Source of the DNA: an uncultured Porphyromonadaceae bacterium
GTDB taxonomy: Bacteria > Bacteroidota > Bacteroidia > Bacteroidales > Muribaculaceae
Length of the DNA stretch: 60,309 nucleotides
Reading direction: 5' to 3'
Assembly (NCBI GenBank): GCA_905202215.1
Contig: CAJKRG010000011.1
Location: 1-60,309 of the forward strand
Shown here: positions 22,880 through 32,094 of the stretch, piece by piece
How positions within the stretch are numbered: position 1 is the stretch's first letter
Layout: the number at the start of each line of letters is the position of its first letter
Notes under the pieces: generated by a model
Told to the model about the DNA's origin: nothing
Seen by the model: only the letters and a program-made list of their open reading frames with translations
Databases searched by the model: none
Made by a program: the position numbers and the translations under genes

Positions 22880-25168
22880 TTATAGATGGAGCTTGACAGA
22901 GGCCATGAGACTGCGGGGCAGCGAGGGGCCGTAGATATATCCGGAATCACGGAGCGCTCCCTGGTCGAAATCTTTCTGATAGCTGTTGAATATGTTCATC
23001 AGCCCGGCACTTAACTCCAGACAGGCAGTCTTGTAGACATTAACTTCATAGCTCAGCTTCGCATTGGCTTCGAAGAAACGCGGAGTATCTACGGCTTTGT
23101 CTACCGGTGTACCTGATCCCGCAATGTGCTGCACAAGCATCGAGCCGGTATAAGTGCCTGAAAGCGATGCCGTAAAATGCTTGTTGATATCATAGGAAGC
23201 CGTGAAAAAGCCATAAAGATCGGGCGTACGGAACATTTTCTTCACCGGAGCCACATCCGGATCCTCACTCCAGTACTCAGCCTGTTTATAGCGGCTGTTC
23301 TGCCAGGTTATTCCGCCCTGGATGGTCCATTTCGGCCATACGAGCCGTAATTCGGCATTAAGACCTATCACGCGTGCGCCTCCGCCGTTATAACGTTCCT
23401 GCACGGCATTACCGGCGGCATCAGTCTGGTCAAGAAGTCGCAGGGCAAACACATCGCGAAGATCAGTATAAAAGCCCTCCACCATCAGATTGGTCTGGAC
23501 AGAACCTATCCGGTGATAGAAATCGGCCGAGAAACTCAGACTGTTGCTGCTTTCCTGCTTAAGATCGGGTGCGAGTATGGTCACAAGACGCTCACCGCCT
23601 ACGATAGCGATATGAAAATCCTCGTCATATGCCTGCGGCGAACGGAAGCCCGTCGAATAAGACAGACGGAAATTCATCCTGTCAGACGGATTATAGCGGA
23701 TATTCACGCGGGGTGACACAATAGGATTATGGATCATCGAGTGCTTGTCGAGACGTGCACCGACGAGGAATCCCCACCGGTCTGTGCGCCATTCATTCTG
23801 GGCATAGGCGCTGTAGATATTAACACTTTGCGCTATGTCGTGATTATATCCTACGGTCACGTCATGCAGATAATTGTGACTGTACTCTATGCCGCCGATA
23901 AACTCGGCAGGCATGAAAATCACTTTTTTAAACGACTGCGTCCACTGCGCACCCGCGGTAGCGGTAAGATCGTTGGTACGTCCATACGCATTGGGATCCA
24001 TGTCGCTGCCATAATAACTCTTGCGCCGTATGCTCTGCAATGCCGCAAAGACATTGAAATGCCTCTCACGCTCCGACGACCACCAGTCGAACGCAAGTTC
24101 CCCGCCATGATTGTTATGCTCCACCTGCTCGGCAACCATCGCCATATGCGGCGGATTGTCGAGATCATCGCCGCCACGCCGGTATTCGTGAGTCGCATGA
24201 TATTCGGCCGTAAGACGTGTATCGGGAGTAAAACGCATGTTGGTGCGCGCGCCAAGGGTCTGACTCTTGATTTCTGGAACTTCGGTGAAGCCGTCGCCGT
24301 CATGGTCATAACCGTCACGGTTACGGCTCTGACCATAGACCGTCAGACCGATCTCATTATTGTGCCACACCACCGAGGCATTGAAAGTAGTATTATTGTC
24401 GAGAGCGCCGCTGACTCCTATCGAGGTCAGCGAATGGCTTACTTCGGCATAATTGGCAGTAGGGTCCTTGGTTATGATATTGACGGTACCGCCGATAGCC
24501 GATGAGCCGAACAGGGCCGATCCGCCTCCGCGCATTACCTCGACACGGTCTATCATATTCGCCGGTATCTGCTCCAGGCCGTACACACCCGCAAGCGCCG
24601 AAAACACCGGACGCGAATTCATCAGAATCTGAGAATAATGCCCGTCGAGACCGTTGATACGCACCTGTGTGAAACCGCAGTTCTGACAATCATTCTCGAC
24701 TCTGACACCGGGCTGATAGCTAAGACCGTCGGCAAGCGAACAGGCATCAACCAACCGGAATATCCGGTCATCCACCACACTCACAAGAGCCGGACTGTGA
24801 CGCCGCTTAAGCTCGCTCTTGGTTCCTGTCACAACAACCTGCTCGAGCATCATCGCATCCGGCACTACCTCGAAGTTAAGTTCTGCCGTCTTCCCGCTCT
24901 GGAGAACAACTTTTTTGCGTTCTGTAACATAACCGGTATATTCGGCCACAACCTCGTATTCACCCGGCTTGAGATGCCGCAGCGCGTAGTGTCCCGAGGC
25001 ATCCGTGGTTGTCCCGGCTTTCAGAGCCGGAATATTTATGATGTAAAACGGCAAATGTTCGCCGGTCTCCCTGTCTATCACATGACCTGTAAGATTAGTG
25101 TCGTCCGTCTGGGCCTGCGCGAAGAAAGCCGATACCGCAAGCAGTATCGACAATATATATTTTGTCAT
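22880..25168 (-). CDS. TonB-dependent outer-membrane receptor with carboxypeptidase-regulatory-like domain
   Basis: Outer-membrane ligand-gated channel, 762 aa. After the signal peptide (to about residue 19) comes a CarboxypepD_reg-like domain (25-105), then the TonB box region and plug with VVVTGTKSELKRR. The plug motif VRVENDCQNCGFTQVRING carries a CxxC, and VMRGGGSALFGSSAIGGTVN is typical of CirA/FepA-type receptors. The rest is a 22-strand barrel ending in an aromatic-free KLHL. No SusD partner is present. The His-rich small protein gene 44 nt upstream suggests transport of a metal or metal complex. Import of glycerol-phosphate fragments for the neighbouring locus is a weaker alternative. 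Confidence 0.9.
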   Translation of the reverse strand: MTKYILSILLAVSAFFAQAQTDDTNLTGHVIDRETGEHLPFYIINIPALKAGTTTDASGHYALRHLKPGEYEVVAEYTGYVTERKKVVLQSGKTAELNFEVVPDAMMLEQVVVTGTKSELKRRHSPALVSVVDDRIFRLVDACSLADGLSYQPGVRVENDCQNCGFTQVRINGLDGHYSQILMNSRPVFSALAGVYGLEQIPANMIDRVEVMRGGGSALFGSSAIGGTVNIITKDPTANYAEVSHSLTSIGVSGALDNNTTFNASVVWHNNEIGLTVYGQSRNRDGYDHDGDGFTEVPEIKSQTLGARTNMRFTPDTRLTAEYHATHEYRRGGDDLDNPPHMAMVAEQVEHNNHGGELAFDWWSSERERHFNVFAALQSIRRKSYYGSDMDPNAYGRTNDLTATAGAQWTQSFKKVIFMPAEFIGGIEYSHNYLHDVTVGYNHDIAQSVNIYSAYAQNEWRTDRWGFLVGARLDKHSMIHNPIVSPRVNIRYNPSDRMNFRLSYSTGFRSPQAYDEDFHIAIVGGERLVTILAPDLKQESSNSLSFSADFYHRIGSVQTNLMVEGFYTDLRDVFALRLLDQTDAAGNAVQERYNGGGARVIGLNAELRLVWPKWTIQGGITWQNSRYKQAEYWSEDPDVAPVKKMFRTPDLYGFFTASYDINKHFTASLSGTYTGSMLVQHIAGSGTPVDKAVDTPRFFEANAKLSYEVNVYKTACLELSAGLMNIFNSYQKDFDQGALRDSGYIYGPSLPRSLMASVKLHL

Positions 25169-25212
25169 AAAAATTATCTTTTACTGTTTAGAAATATGAT
25201 CGTCCCGCCATG

Positions 25213-25554
25213 TCAGGCAGCCACAGGGGGCGCACGTCCTTTTCTGAAATCAGTAAAAAAAATCTTGAGACTGCAGGCAACACGAAACGCAGTCGACACC
25301 CTGCACTCCGAAACCGGCGGAATCTCCGTGAGTGGAGTTCGGTCAACGGCTGCAAGCGCGGCATTTATATGCGATATGGCCTGAAAACCCGAATCGGAGT
25401 GAGAATGAGTAGTTCCGGGCATGAAAGGATGCGAATGCACCTCAGTATGTCCGTCGAACAGACGATGAGTATGGATGAAGAGAGTATTTCCGCAAAAAAA
25501 CATTGCGAAAAGTACCAGTAGAAACCATGCGATATGACGCGACCTTCTCTCCAT
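25213..25554 (-). CDS. Small His-rich membrane/exported protein upstream of TonB receptor
   Basis: I do not recognise a named family. From the ATG at 25554 it is 113 aa. A basic start and one hydrophobic segment (IAWFLLVLFAMFFCGNTLF) serve as signal or anchor. It is followed by a dense His cluster, FIHTHRLFDGHTEVHSHPF and TTHSHSDSGFQAISHINA, which looks like a metal-binding segment. A TTG at 25581 is rejected because it lies upstream of the predicted transcription start. It has its own full promoter and is transcribed with the TonB receptor. A metal chaperone or sensor role (zinc, copper or iron) is inferred from His content and linkage only. Confidence 0.72.
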   Translation of the reverse strand: MERRSRHIAWFLLVLFAMFFCGNTLFIHTHRLFDGHTEVHSHPFMPGTTHSHSDSGFQAISHINAALAAVDRTPLTEIPPVSECRVSTAFRVACSLKIFFTDFRKGRAPPVAA

Positions 25555-25569
25555 ACCTCTTAGAAGCCG

Positions 25570-25601
25570 CAAAATTAGCAAAAATCCCCCATTCCGTCAA
25601 A
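25570..25601 (-). promoter_or_regulatory. Promoter of the His-rich protein/TonB receptor pair
   Basis: On the minus strand, TTTG (25598-25601), 20 nt, then TAATTTTG (25570-25577): an exact Bacteroidota promoter. The leader to the ATG is only about 9 nt. Confidence 0.7.
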
Positions 25602-25652
25602 CCACCACTAAAAACATGTCGTTGGCGGATTCCGACATGTCTGTCGGGCGAA

Positions 25653-27353
25653 TCATTCACTTCCGGTTTTAACCTCTATTCCTATCGAATCAAGTTTCTG
25701 GAAATCGGGCTTACGGAGACCCGCACGACAGAGAGGTATACCCTCATTGTAATCGTTCACGTATAGGCGTTCCGGTTCAATATAATTCCGTTCAGTAAGA
25801 GCTGCCGCAGGATCATAAAAAGGCGTTGTAATATCGGCCAGCGACATCAGTGTGTGGAACGCGCTCCGGCTCGAAGATACATTCATACGTGCATGATCAC
25901 GTGCGGCTTCGAGGCGTTCGGGATGCCGGCTCACATAGTCATCAGACAGCCAAAGTATCACGGGTACATGAAGCTGCCAGTATGTCGGAGTGGGAGAAGC
26001 ATGTAGAAAACGTTCACGGCTGTCGTCGAATATATCCTCGCCGTGATCTGTCTGATACAGCATTGCGGCAGGACGGCCTGAATGCTCAAGCACGGTCATC
26101 ACACTGTCGAGCATCGAGTCTATATATAAAATCGTATTATCATATGCGTTGACGAGCTGGGCCCGGTTCTCACGATTGGCCTGCATATCGTGATCGGGTT
26201 TGAAACGGCTATACTCGCGTGGATATCGTTCGGTATAATTGAAATGCGAGCCATAGGTATGAAGTACTGCAAAAAGCCGCTTATCGGGATTGGCCGAAAC
26301 AAAACGCTCGAGAGTACCGCAGATCTCCATATCGTGATGGCTGCGGCCGTCCTCGGTCAGAAAATCGACGCTGTCGGCCTCTTCGCCGAAGAAATCTATG
26401 AGCGAACCGTTGTGCTGCTGGTTCGAAATCCACGCGGTGCGGTATCCGGCCTCGTCGAAAGCCGATATCACCCCCTTGACATTGTAGATGGAATCGCCGA
26501 AATGGTCGGCCGAAAGATGCGACATCAACAGAGGAACGCTTTTGTGCGTTGTATTGCTCTCGGACAACGCCTTGCCGTATGAAACCAGATTCTCACGACG
26601 CGAAAGACGCGGATTGGTCTCACGGCAATAGCCGTTGAGCTGCCAGTTGTCGGCACGCGACGTCTCGCCTATCACAAGCACGATCACCTGCGGCACGGAG
26701 TCGACACGCGCCTCGGCACCGAACATGAAAGGTGCCGAAGAAGATTTGTATTCCTTCGCGAGTACCGTACGGTAACCCGCCATCCCCATATTATAGCTTA
26801 CATTGACAGGGAACAATTCGCGATGTGGCATATATCCGCCCGGCAAAAAGAACGCGACCACAAATGCCACGAGGCCCACGCAAGCGACTGCAAGCCCCGT
26901 CTGAAAAGCAGGTCGGCGCCAGGCATTTTCTGCATATCGTTTCTTCACACAGAGCACTATTCCGACAACGATCGGAGGTAGATAAAGCATACACACCACC
27001 GCGATCGCAACGCCAAGATTACGGAGCAGTTCGGTAGCTTCGTGATAGTTGGTGGTGACAACGTTGAGAAACATATCTATGGCAATGATCGATTCGCCAT
27101 AGAGATATATAAGCACTATCTGGAACGCGCACAGCACCATCACCGGAATCAGAAAAAGCGTCGTACGCCCTACCTTGCGGCTCCATGACATCAGCAGCAG
27201 ATACACGCCAAGCGGCAGCGCCACATTTGCAATGCGGGCCGCCACGCTGTAATATTGCTCAGTAATATCGAGAATCACATTGGGCACTATGAGCAGCAAC
27301 GGAAGTGCCCACATAAGTATGGCCGGAACATATTTGCTTAGAGGGTGTTTCAT
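25653..27353 (-). CDS. Phosphoethanolamine transferase (EptA-like sulfatase-fold enzyme)
   Basis: Inner-membrane enzyme that transfers phosphoethanolamine, most often to lipid A or core sugars. It is 566 aa, with five hydrophobic segments in the first ~170 residues and a periplasmic alkaline-phosphatase/sulfatase-fold domain after that. The catalytic Thr is T231 with metal ligand E230 in VIGETSRADNW. THKSVPLLMSH, HTYGSHFNY and TDHGEDIFDD supply the other conserved sites. Length and architecture match EptA/MCR-type proteins. Its start overlaps the stop of the barrel gene upstream by one base, so the two are coupled. The acceptor molecule cannot be identified from sequence. Confidence 0.9.
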   Translation of the reverse strand: MKHPLSKYVPAILMWALPLLLIVPNVILDITEQYYSVAARIANVALPLGVYLLLMSWSRKVGRTTLFLIPVMVLCAFQIVLIYLYGESIIAIDMFLNVVTTNYHEATELLRNLGVAIAVVCMLYLPPIVVGIVLCVKKRYAENAWRRPAFQTGLAVACVGLVAFVVAFFLPGGYMPHRELFPVNVSYNMGMAGYRTVLAKEYKSSSAPFMFGAEARVDSVPQVIVLVIGETSRADNWQLNGYCRETNPRLSRRENLVSYGKALSESNTTHKSVPLLMSHLSADHFGDSIYNVKGVISAFDEAGYRTAWISNQQHNGSLIDFFGEEADSVDFLTEDGRSHHDMEICGTLERFVSANPDKRLFAVLHTYGSHFNYTERYPREYSRFKPDHDMQANRENRAQLVNAYDNTILYIDSMLDSVMTVLEHSGRPAAMLYQTDHGEDIFDDSRERFLHASPTPTYWQLHVPVILWLSDDYVSRHPERLEAARDHARMNVSSSRSAFHTLMSLADITTPFYDPAAALTERNYIEPERLYVNDYNEGIPLCRAGLRKPDFQKLDSIGIEVKTGSE

Positions 27354-28522
27354 CAGAATGCTTCGTTAATACTGAAAATAAAACCGGTCTGGTGTTTGCC
27401 GAATCCCAGATCAAGACGCACGTTGACCCTCTTCTTGAATTCCCAGCGATAGCCGATTCCATAATTAGGCAGAATCTTGCGCATTGTTATAGCGGAAAAT
27501 TTCGGGAAAATAGTACCGGCACCGACCCAGGCTACAAGCCCGTTACGATGCCATATATGCTGTCTTAGCTCAAGGCAGACGTCGATTTCCGATTTGTCGC
27601 GGTATCGGCCTTCGAAATATCCGCGCATATTATCGCTGCCTCCGAGAGTCGAGAGCAGTCCCCACGGCGTATTGCCGTAAGTGAGCCGCGAATGAGCCTG
27701 AAAGGCAATAATGGCATCGCGCCAGAGAGGCCGGTAAAAGGCAAATGTCAGCTCGGTGAGCGAGAATGCATAGCGGTTGAGCAGAAAGCGAGGATTGAAA
27801 CGCTGATCAAGACGGAAAAATATGCCACGGGAGGCATTGGTCAGAAAATCGCGCGTATCATATTGAAGCGTAAAGCCGACCCCGAGATTGAAAGTGCGGT
27901 CATCCTCACCCTCCCACAGCCACGGTTTGGCGAAATGGCGTCCGTTGATATAATCAAAGGTAGCGAATGGCCCGAGATAGAGATTATTGGCCAGACGCCA
28001 CACCCATCCTGCCTGAGCCTGGGAATTGAGATATTTATATTTCGATTCGTTGTCGTCGTTCACGTTGTTATCGTAGCCTATACCCCAGAATTTTGTGGCT
28101 ACCGACGAGAAATTGACGTCATATTGCAGACGGCCGCGGTCGTGCGGCGCGATATGTGTGCCGCGCACTCCGAGTTTGAAAAACATGCTCGTCGTTGCAT
28201 CGAAATATATCGATACGTCGGAAGGCGGAAGCACCGTATCTGTCATGTCAGTGCGGTATAGTCCGGCAGCGACCAGCCCGATGCCGAATTTAGTATCGGT
28301 CGAATAGTGCGGGCCTCCGATAAAACTGATATCGAATTTCTTGTGTTCCTTGGGTTTGTTGGCCTCGTCGAAATAATCGATTATTCTCGCGATCAGTCCT
28401 TTCCGTGCCACGACAGTGTCAGTCGGTGCCGCGGTCAACGAATCGGCAGTATTCTGAGCTGTCATACAGATCGTTGCAGCTATTCCAAAAGATAATATGA
28501 TGAAAGACCGTAGATGTCGCAT
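27353..28522 (-). CDS. BamA/TamA-like outer-membrane beta-barrel protein
   Basis: Outer-membrane barrel of the Omp85 surface-antigen type, 389 aa, with a signal peptide (to about residue 22) and no POTRA domains. It is the barrel alone, preceded by a short linker (ARIIDYFDEANKPKEHKKFDI). The strands alternate polar and aromatic residues, the VRGF-like lid motif is DNMRGYFEGRYRDKS, and the end is the expected terminal strand (GFIFSINEAF). It lacks the length of BamA (about 800 aa), so a general assembly role is unlikely. Coupling to the phosphoethanolamine transferase suggests an envelope-modification task, which is inference. Confidence 0.8.
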   Translation of the reverse strand: MRHLRSFIILSFGIAATICMTAQNTADSLTAAPTDTVVARKGLIARIIDYFDEANKPKEHKKFDISFIGGPHYSTDTKFGIGLVAAGLYRTDMTDTVLPPSDVSIYFDATTSMFFKLGVRGTHIAPHDRGRLQYDVNFSSVATKFWGIGYDNNVNDDNESKYKYLNSQAQAGWVWRLANNLYLGPFATFDYINGRHFAKPWLWEGEDDRTFNLGVGFTLQYDTRDFLTNASRGIFFRLDQRFNPRFLLNRYAFSLTELTFAFYRPLWRDAIIAFQAHSRLTYGNTPWGLLSTLGGSDNMRGYFEGRYRDKSEIDVCLELRQHIWHRNGLVAWVGAGTIFPKFSAITMRKILPNYGIGYRWEFKKRVNVRLDLGFGKHQTGFIFSINEAF

Positions 28523-28535
28523 ATGGATGAATGTC

Positions 28536-28566
28536 TTGCAATATTAACAAAAATAAGCTAATTTTG
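28536..28566 (+). promoter_or_regulatory. Promoter of the menDBCE operon
   Basis: TTG (28536-28538), a 20-nt spacer and TAATTTTG (28559-28566) match the Bacteroidota promoter, 30 nt before the menD ATG. Confidence 0.7.
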
Positions 28567-28596
28567 TTACGCTGAAAACCAATTTCCGCCAACTTT

Positions 28597-30219
28597 ATGG
28601 CTCAAACAGAAACAATCGACAACGATGTATGCCGCATGCTCGCCTCCTTGGCGGCAGCCTATGGAGTGCGTCATGTAGTCGTGTCGCCCGGCACCCGTTC
28701 GGCACCCCTGGCCGTGACATTTCACCGTGCGGAGCGTTTCTGCATGCACACAGTCATCGACGAACGCTGCGCCGCTTTTATGGCTCTCGGCATGGCGCTG
28801 AAGACCGACTCACCGGTTCTTCTGATATGTACATCGGGCTCGGCGCTGATGAACTATGGCCCGGCATTGGCCGAGGCATATTATCGCCGTGTGCCTCTGA
28901 TAGCCATTACAGCAGATAGACCGGCCCGATGGATCGACCAGCTCGACAGCCAGACCATGCGTCAGGCAGGAGCGCTCGCCGCGGTCGTAAGAAAATCGGT
29001 CGACATTCCGGTTGCAGCCGACACCGATACTGCCCTCTTCACCAAGGCTAACCTTGATGTATGCGACGCCTTCGAGGCCGCTCTCGGCAGCCGCCGCGGC
29101 CCGGTACACATCAACGTGCAACTCGACATACCGCTCACCCCTCTGACCGACAAAGAACCGTTCAACAAGGCCCGGCTCATAAAAGCGATTCGGCCGCAAG
29201 GTTCCCCCGGCGACTTCGACGGTATAATCGGGAAAATACGTGATAAGAAAATCATAATAGTATGCGGCGACACCACTCCGAGAGAACGCACCGCACTGAA
29301 CAGTATTGATTTGCGCGGAATCCCTGTTCTTACCGAAGTACAGGCCAATATCGACCATTCCTATTCCGTAGGAACGTTCGACAGGCTACTGAAGACTTCC
29401 TGCGCCGAGGGTCTCGAACCGGAGATAGTCATAGCCATTGGTGGCAGCATTGTGTCAGCGCGACTTAAACGATGGCTCAGGACATCGGCAAATACCGAAG
29501 TCTACACCTTAGGGTACACCGACAACTCTACCGATACCTACGGGCGCCTGACAACACGGATAGAGTGCGATCCGCTACCATTTCTGCAGGCACTCGCCGC
29601 GGCTGTTACCGAAACTGAATATAGCCGCAGGTGGCAATCGTTTGCCGAGGAATCGCAGTTAAAAAACGAGAATTTTGTAAGGACCAATCCTATAATGGCA
29701 GCCATCGGCAAAATCGCCGATAGATTCCGAGGCGATATCCATGTAGGAAACGGCTCGGCCATACGCTACGCACAGATGATGCAATGGCATGGGCCTGTCT
29801 ATTGCAACCGCGGTATCAGCGGCATCGACGGATGCACCTCTACTGCGCTCGGATATGCACTCGGCGGCAACGCGCCGACGCTGCTCATTACCGGCGACAT
29901 GAGTGCGGCATACGACATAGGCGCGCTGGGAGCGGCCGAGCCTCCCCATGGCTTCCGGATAGTGGTCCTCGACAACAATGGCGGCGACATTTTCCGCAAT
30001 ATAAGCACCACAGGCGGCCTACCCGAACTCGAACAGCTCTTTACAGTGCCTCCGCGTCTGCCGCTGCGCCAGCTCGCCGACGCCTACGGTTACCGCTATC
30101 TGGAATACGACAGCTCGCGCCCCGTTGATTCCGTGATCGAGGAATTTCTGAATCCCGACGGCACACCGGCCATCATGAGATTAAAGATACAAAAAGAATA
30201 CTCCAAGCATTTACTATAG
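28597..30219 (+). CDS. menD: 2-succinyl-5-enolpyruvyl-6-hydroxy-3-cyclohexene-1-carboxylate synthase
   Basis: Thiamine-diphosphate enzyme of menaquinone synthesis that joins isochorismate with 2-oxoglutarate. It has 540 aa, the usual MenD length. The Pyr domain begins with YGVRHVVVSPGTRSAPLA and contains ICTSGSALMNYGPALAEA. The TPP-binding motif is GDMSAAYDIGAL with NNGGDIFRN. It is the first gene of menDBCE. MenF, which makes isochorismate and often precedes menD in Bacteroidales, is not adjacent here; the upstream gene is divergent. Confidence 0.97.
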   Translation: MAQTETIDNDVCRMLASLAAAYGVRHVVVSPGTRSAPLAVTFHRAERFCMHTVIDERCAAFMALGMALKTDSPVLLICTSGSALMNYGPALAEAYYRRVPLIAITADRPARWIDQLDSQTMRQAGALAAVVRKSVDIPVAADTDTALFTKANLDVCDAFEAALGSRRGPVHINVQLDIPLTPLTDKEPFNKARLIKAIRPQGSPGDFDGIIGKIRDKKIIIVCGDTTPRERTALNSIDLRGIPVLTEVQANIDHSYSVGTFDRLLKTSCAEGLEPEIVIAIGGSIVSARLKRWLRTSANTEVYTLGYTDNSTDTYGRLTTRIECDPLPFLQALAAAVTETEYSRRWQSFAEESQLKNENFVRTNPIMAAIGKIADRFRGDIHVGNGSAIRYAQMMQWHGPVYCNRGISGIDGCTSTALGYALGGNAPTLLITGDMSAAYDIGALGAAEPPHGFRIVVLDNNGGDIFRNISTTGGLPELEQLFTVPPRLPLRQLADAYGYRYLEYDSSRPVDSVIEEFLNPDGTPAIMRLKIQKEYSKHLL

Positions 30220-30220
30220 A

Positions 30221-31057
30221 ATGGAAACAAACGCACAGCCGCGCAAGTGGCAGACCATAAAGGAATACTCCGACATACTCTTCGACTTCTTCGAGGGTAT
30301 AGCCAAAATAACCATCAACCGTCCCGAAGTATACAACGCATTCCGGCCGCAGACCAACGCCCAGATTCTCGACGCCCTCGAATACTGTCGCGACACCCCT
30401 GCGGTACGCGTCGTGGTCCTCACCGGCGCCGGCGACAAGGCATTCTGCTCCGGAGGCGACCAGAACTACAAGACCCACGGCGGATACCGCGACGCCGACG
30501 GTACCCCTCGCCTCAATGTACTCGATATACATAAGTTTATCCGCTCACTCGTAAAGCCGGTCATCGCCATGGTAAACGGCTATGCAATAGGCGGCGGAAA
30601 TGTCCTTCAGGTTGTATGCGATCTCTCTATCGCCTCCGAAAACGCACGTTTCGGCCAGACAGGGCCTAAGGTAGGCAGCTTCGACGCAGGTTTCGGCTCC
30701 TCGTATCTCGCCCGCTGTGTCGGCCAGAAAAAAGCCCGTGAAATCTGGTATCTCTGCCGCCAGTATACCGCCGCCGAGGCTCTCGAGATGGGCATGATAA
30801 ACAAAGTGGTGCCATTCGACAAGCTCGAAGACGAAGTCGTCGACTGGTGCAAGACCATAATGATGCGCAGCCCCTTCGCCATCCGCATGATCAAGCGCGC
30901 GCTCAACGCCGAACTCGACGGCCAGCACGGCCTGATGGAATTCGCCGGCGATGCCACCCTTATGTACTATCTCATGGACGAGGCACAGGAGGGACGCAAC
31001 GCTTTCCTCGAAAAGCGCGATCCGGATTTCGACAAATATCCCCAGTTCCCCGGCTGA
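30221..31057 (+). CDS. menB: 1,4-dihydroxy-2-naphthoyl-CoA synthase
   Basis: Crotonase-fold enzyme that closes the second ring of menaquinone from o-succinylbenzoyl-CoA. It has 278 aa. NRPEVYNAFRPQT, the oxyanion-hole CSGGDQNYKTHGGY, IGGGNVLQVVCDLSIA and QTGPKVGSFDAGFGSSYLAR are all MenB-specific; the last contains the active-site segment that separates MenB from other crotonases. It starts one base after the menD stop and its stop overlaps the menC start. Confidence 0.97.
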   Translation: METNAQPRKWQTIKEYSDILFDFFEGIAKITINRPEVYNAFRPQTNAQILDALEYCRDTPAVRVVVLTGAGDKAFCSGGDQNYKTHGGYRDADGTPRLNVLDIHKFIRSLVKPVIAMVNGYAIGGGNVLQVVCDLSIASENARFGQTGPKVGSFDAGFGSSYLARCVGQKKAREIWYLCRQYTAAEALEMGMINKVVPFDKLEDEVVDWCKTIMMRSPFAIRMIKRALNAELDGQHGLMEFAGDATLMYYLMDEAQEGRNAFLEKRDPDFDKYPQFPG

Positions 31058-32094
31058 TGAAGGCAGAATGGGCGCCCTACCGCCTCATGTTTAATTTCGA
31101 GGCGCGCACGTCGAGGCAGGTGATGACATATAAGGACACCTACTTCGTGCGCATCTTCGATCCAGACGATCCCGGCCACTGCGGATATGGCGAATGTGCC
31201 CTTTTCAGAGGTCTCTCGGCCGAAGACTGTCCCGACTATGAGAGCGCGCTGGCTGAAGCCTGCCGGAATCCTCTGGCGGCTCAGGAACATCCATATAGCT
31301 CGATCCGTTTCGGATTCGAGACTGCCATAAGCAATCTCACCCGAAATACCGGCAAGAGCAATCCATGGCTCGCGGGATGCACTGGCATTCCGATCAACGG
31401 TCTGGTGTGGATGGGCGACAAGGCGACAATGCGCTCGCGTATTCAGGAAAAACTCGATGCCGGATTCCGTATTATAAAATTGAAAATAGGAGGCATAAAT
31501 TTTGAAGACGAGCTGGATTTGCTGCGCGAAGTGCGCCGCAATTTCAGTCCAGACTCTCTGGAGATACGCCTTGATGCCAACGGCGCATTCACACCCGCGA
31601 ACGCCCTCGCTCGCCTCGACAGCCTCTCGAAGTTCGACATTCATTCCATCGAGCAGCCCATCAAGGCAGGCCAGCGCGAGGAAATGGCGCGGATATGCCG
31701 CGAGAGTCCAATTCCGGTTGCCCTCGACGAAGAACTGATAGGTGTACGCGACTATTCCGAATCGGTAGACCTGCTCAACGACATACGCCCATCCTACATT
31801 ATTCTCAAACCGGCTCTGTGCGGAGGCTTCAGCAGCTCGATGACCTACATCATAGCAGCCCGGAGCATGAATATAGGCTGGTGGCTCACCTCTGCCCTGG
31901 AATCGAATGTCGGACTGGCGGCAATCGGCAGATGGCTCACGGATTATCATAAAATCAACAGGCCCCAGGGTCTCGGCACAGGACAGTTATATACAAACAA
32001 CATCGGATCCCCGCTCCAAATGCGCGGTCCGGAACTTTTCCACAACCCATCGGCGGCATGGGAATCACTCGATCATCTGCAATGGCGTTCCTGA
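31057..32094 (+). CDS. menC: o-Succinylbenzoate synthase
   Basis: Enolase-superfamily dehydratase forming o-succinylbenzoate. The ATG at 31057 shares bases with the menB TGA, giving 345 aa; a much longer open frame upstream is antisense-style read-through of menB and is not used. The KxK pair is in IIKLKIGG. The magnesium ligands are in RLDANGAF, SIEQPI and ALDEEL, and the barrel ends with SALESNVGLAAIGRW. Position inside menDBCE supports MenC rather than an amino-acid epimerase. Confidence 0.93.
   Translation: MKAEWAPYRLMFNFEARTSRQVMTYKDTYFVRIFDPDDPGHCGYGECALFRGLSAEDCPDYESALAEACRNPLAAQEHPYSSIRFGFETAISNLTRNTGKSNPWLAGCTGIPINGLVWMGDKATMRSRIQEKLDAGFRIIKLKIGGINFEDELDLLREVRRNFSPDSLEIRLDANGAFTPANALARLDSLSKFDIHSIEQPIKAGQREEMARICRESPIPVALDEELIGVRDYSESVDLLNDIRPSYIILKPALCGGFSSSMTYIIAARSMNIGWWLTSALESNVGLAAIGRWLTDYHKINRPQGLGTGQLYTNNIGSPLQMRGPELFHNPSAAWESLDHLQWRS

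Noticed and set aside
22880..25168. TonB receptor considered as the importer for the glycerol-3-phosphate locus
   Set aside because: It is convergent with that locus, has its own promoter and terminator, lacks a SusD partner, and is tied to a His-rich protein, which points to metal uptake. The idea remains possible but unsupported.
27338..27353. TAGAGGGTGTTTCAT at the start of the phosphoethanolamine transferase, also IS-end-like
   Set aside because: It encodes the normal N-terminus (MKHPL) of an intact gene, with no inverted partner nearby.
32058..32081. Earlier ATG for menE at 32058
   Set aside because: It only lengthens the overlap with menC by 24 nt and adds eight residues of no clear family match; kept as an alternative in the menE entry.
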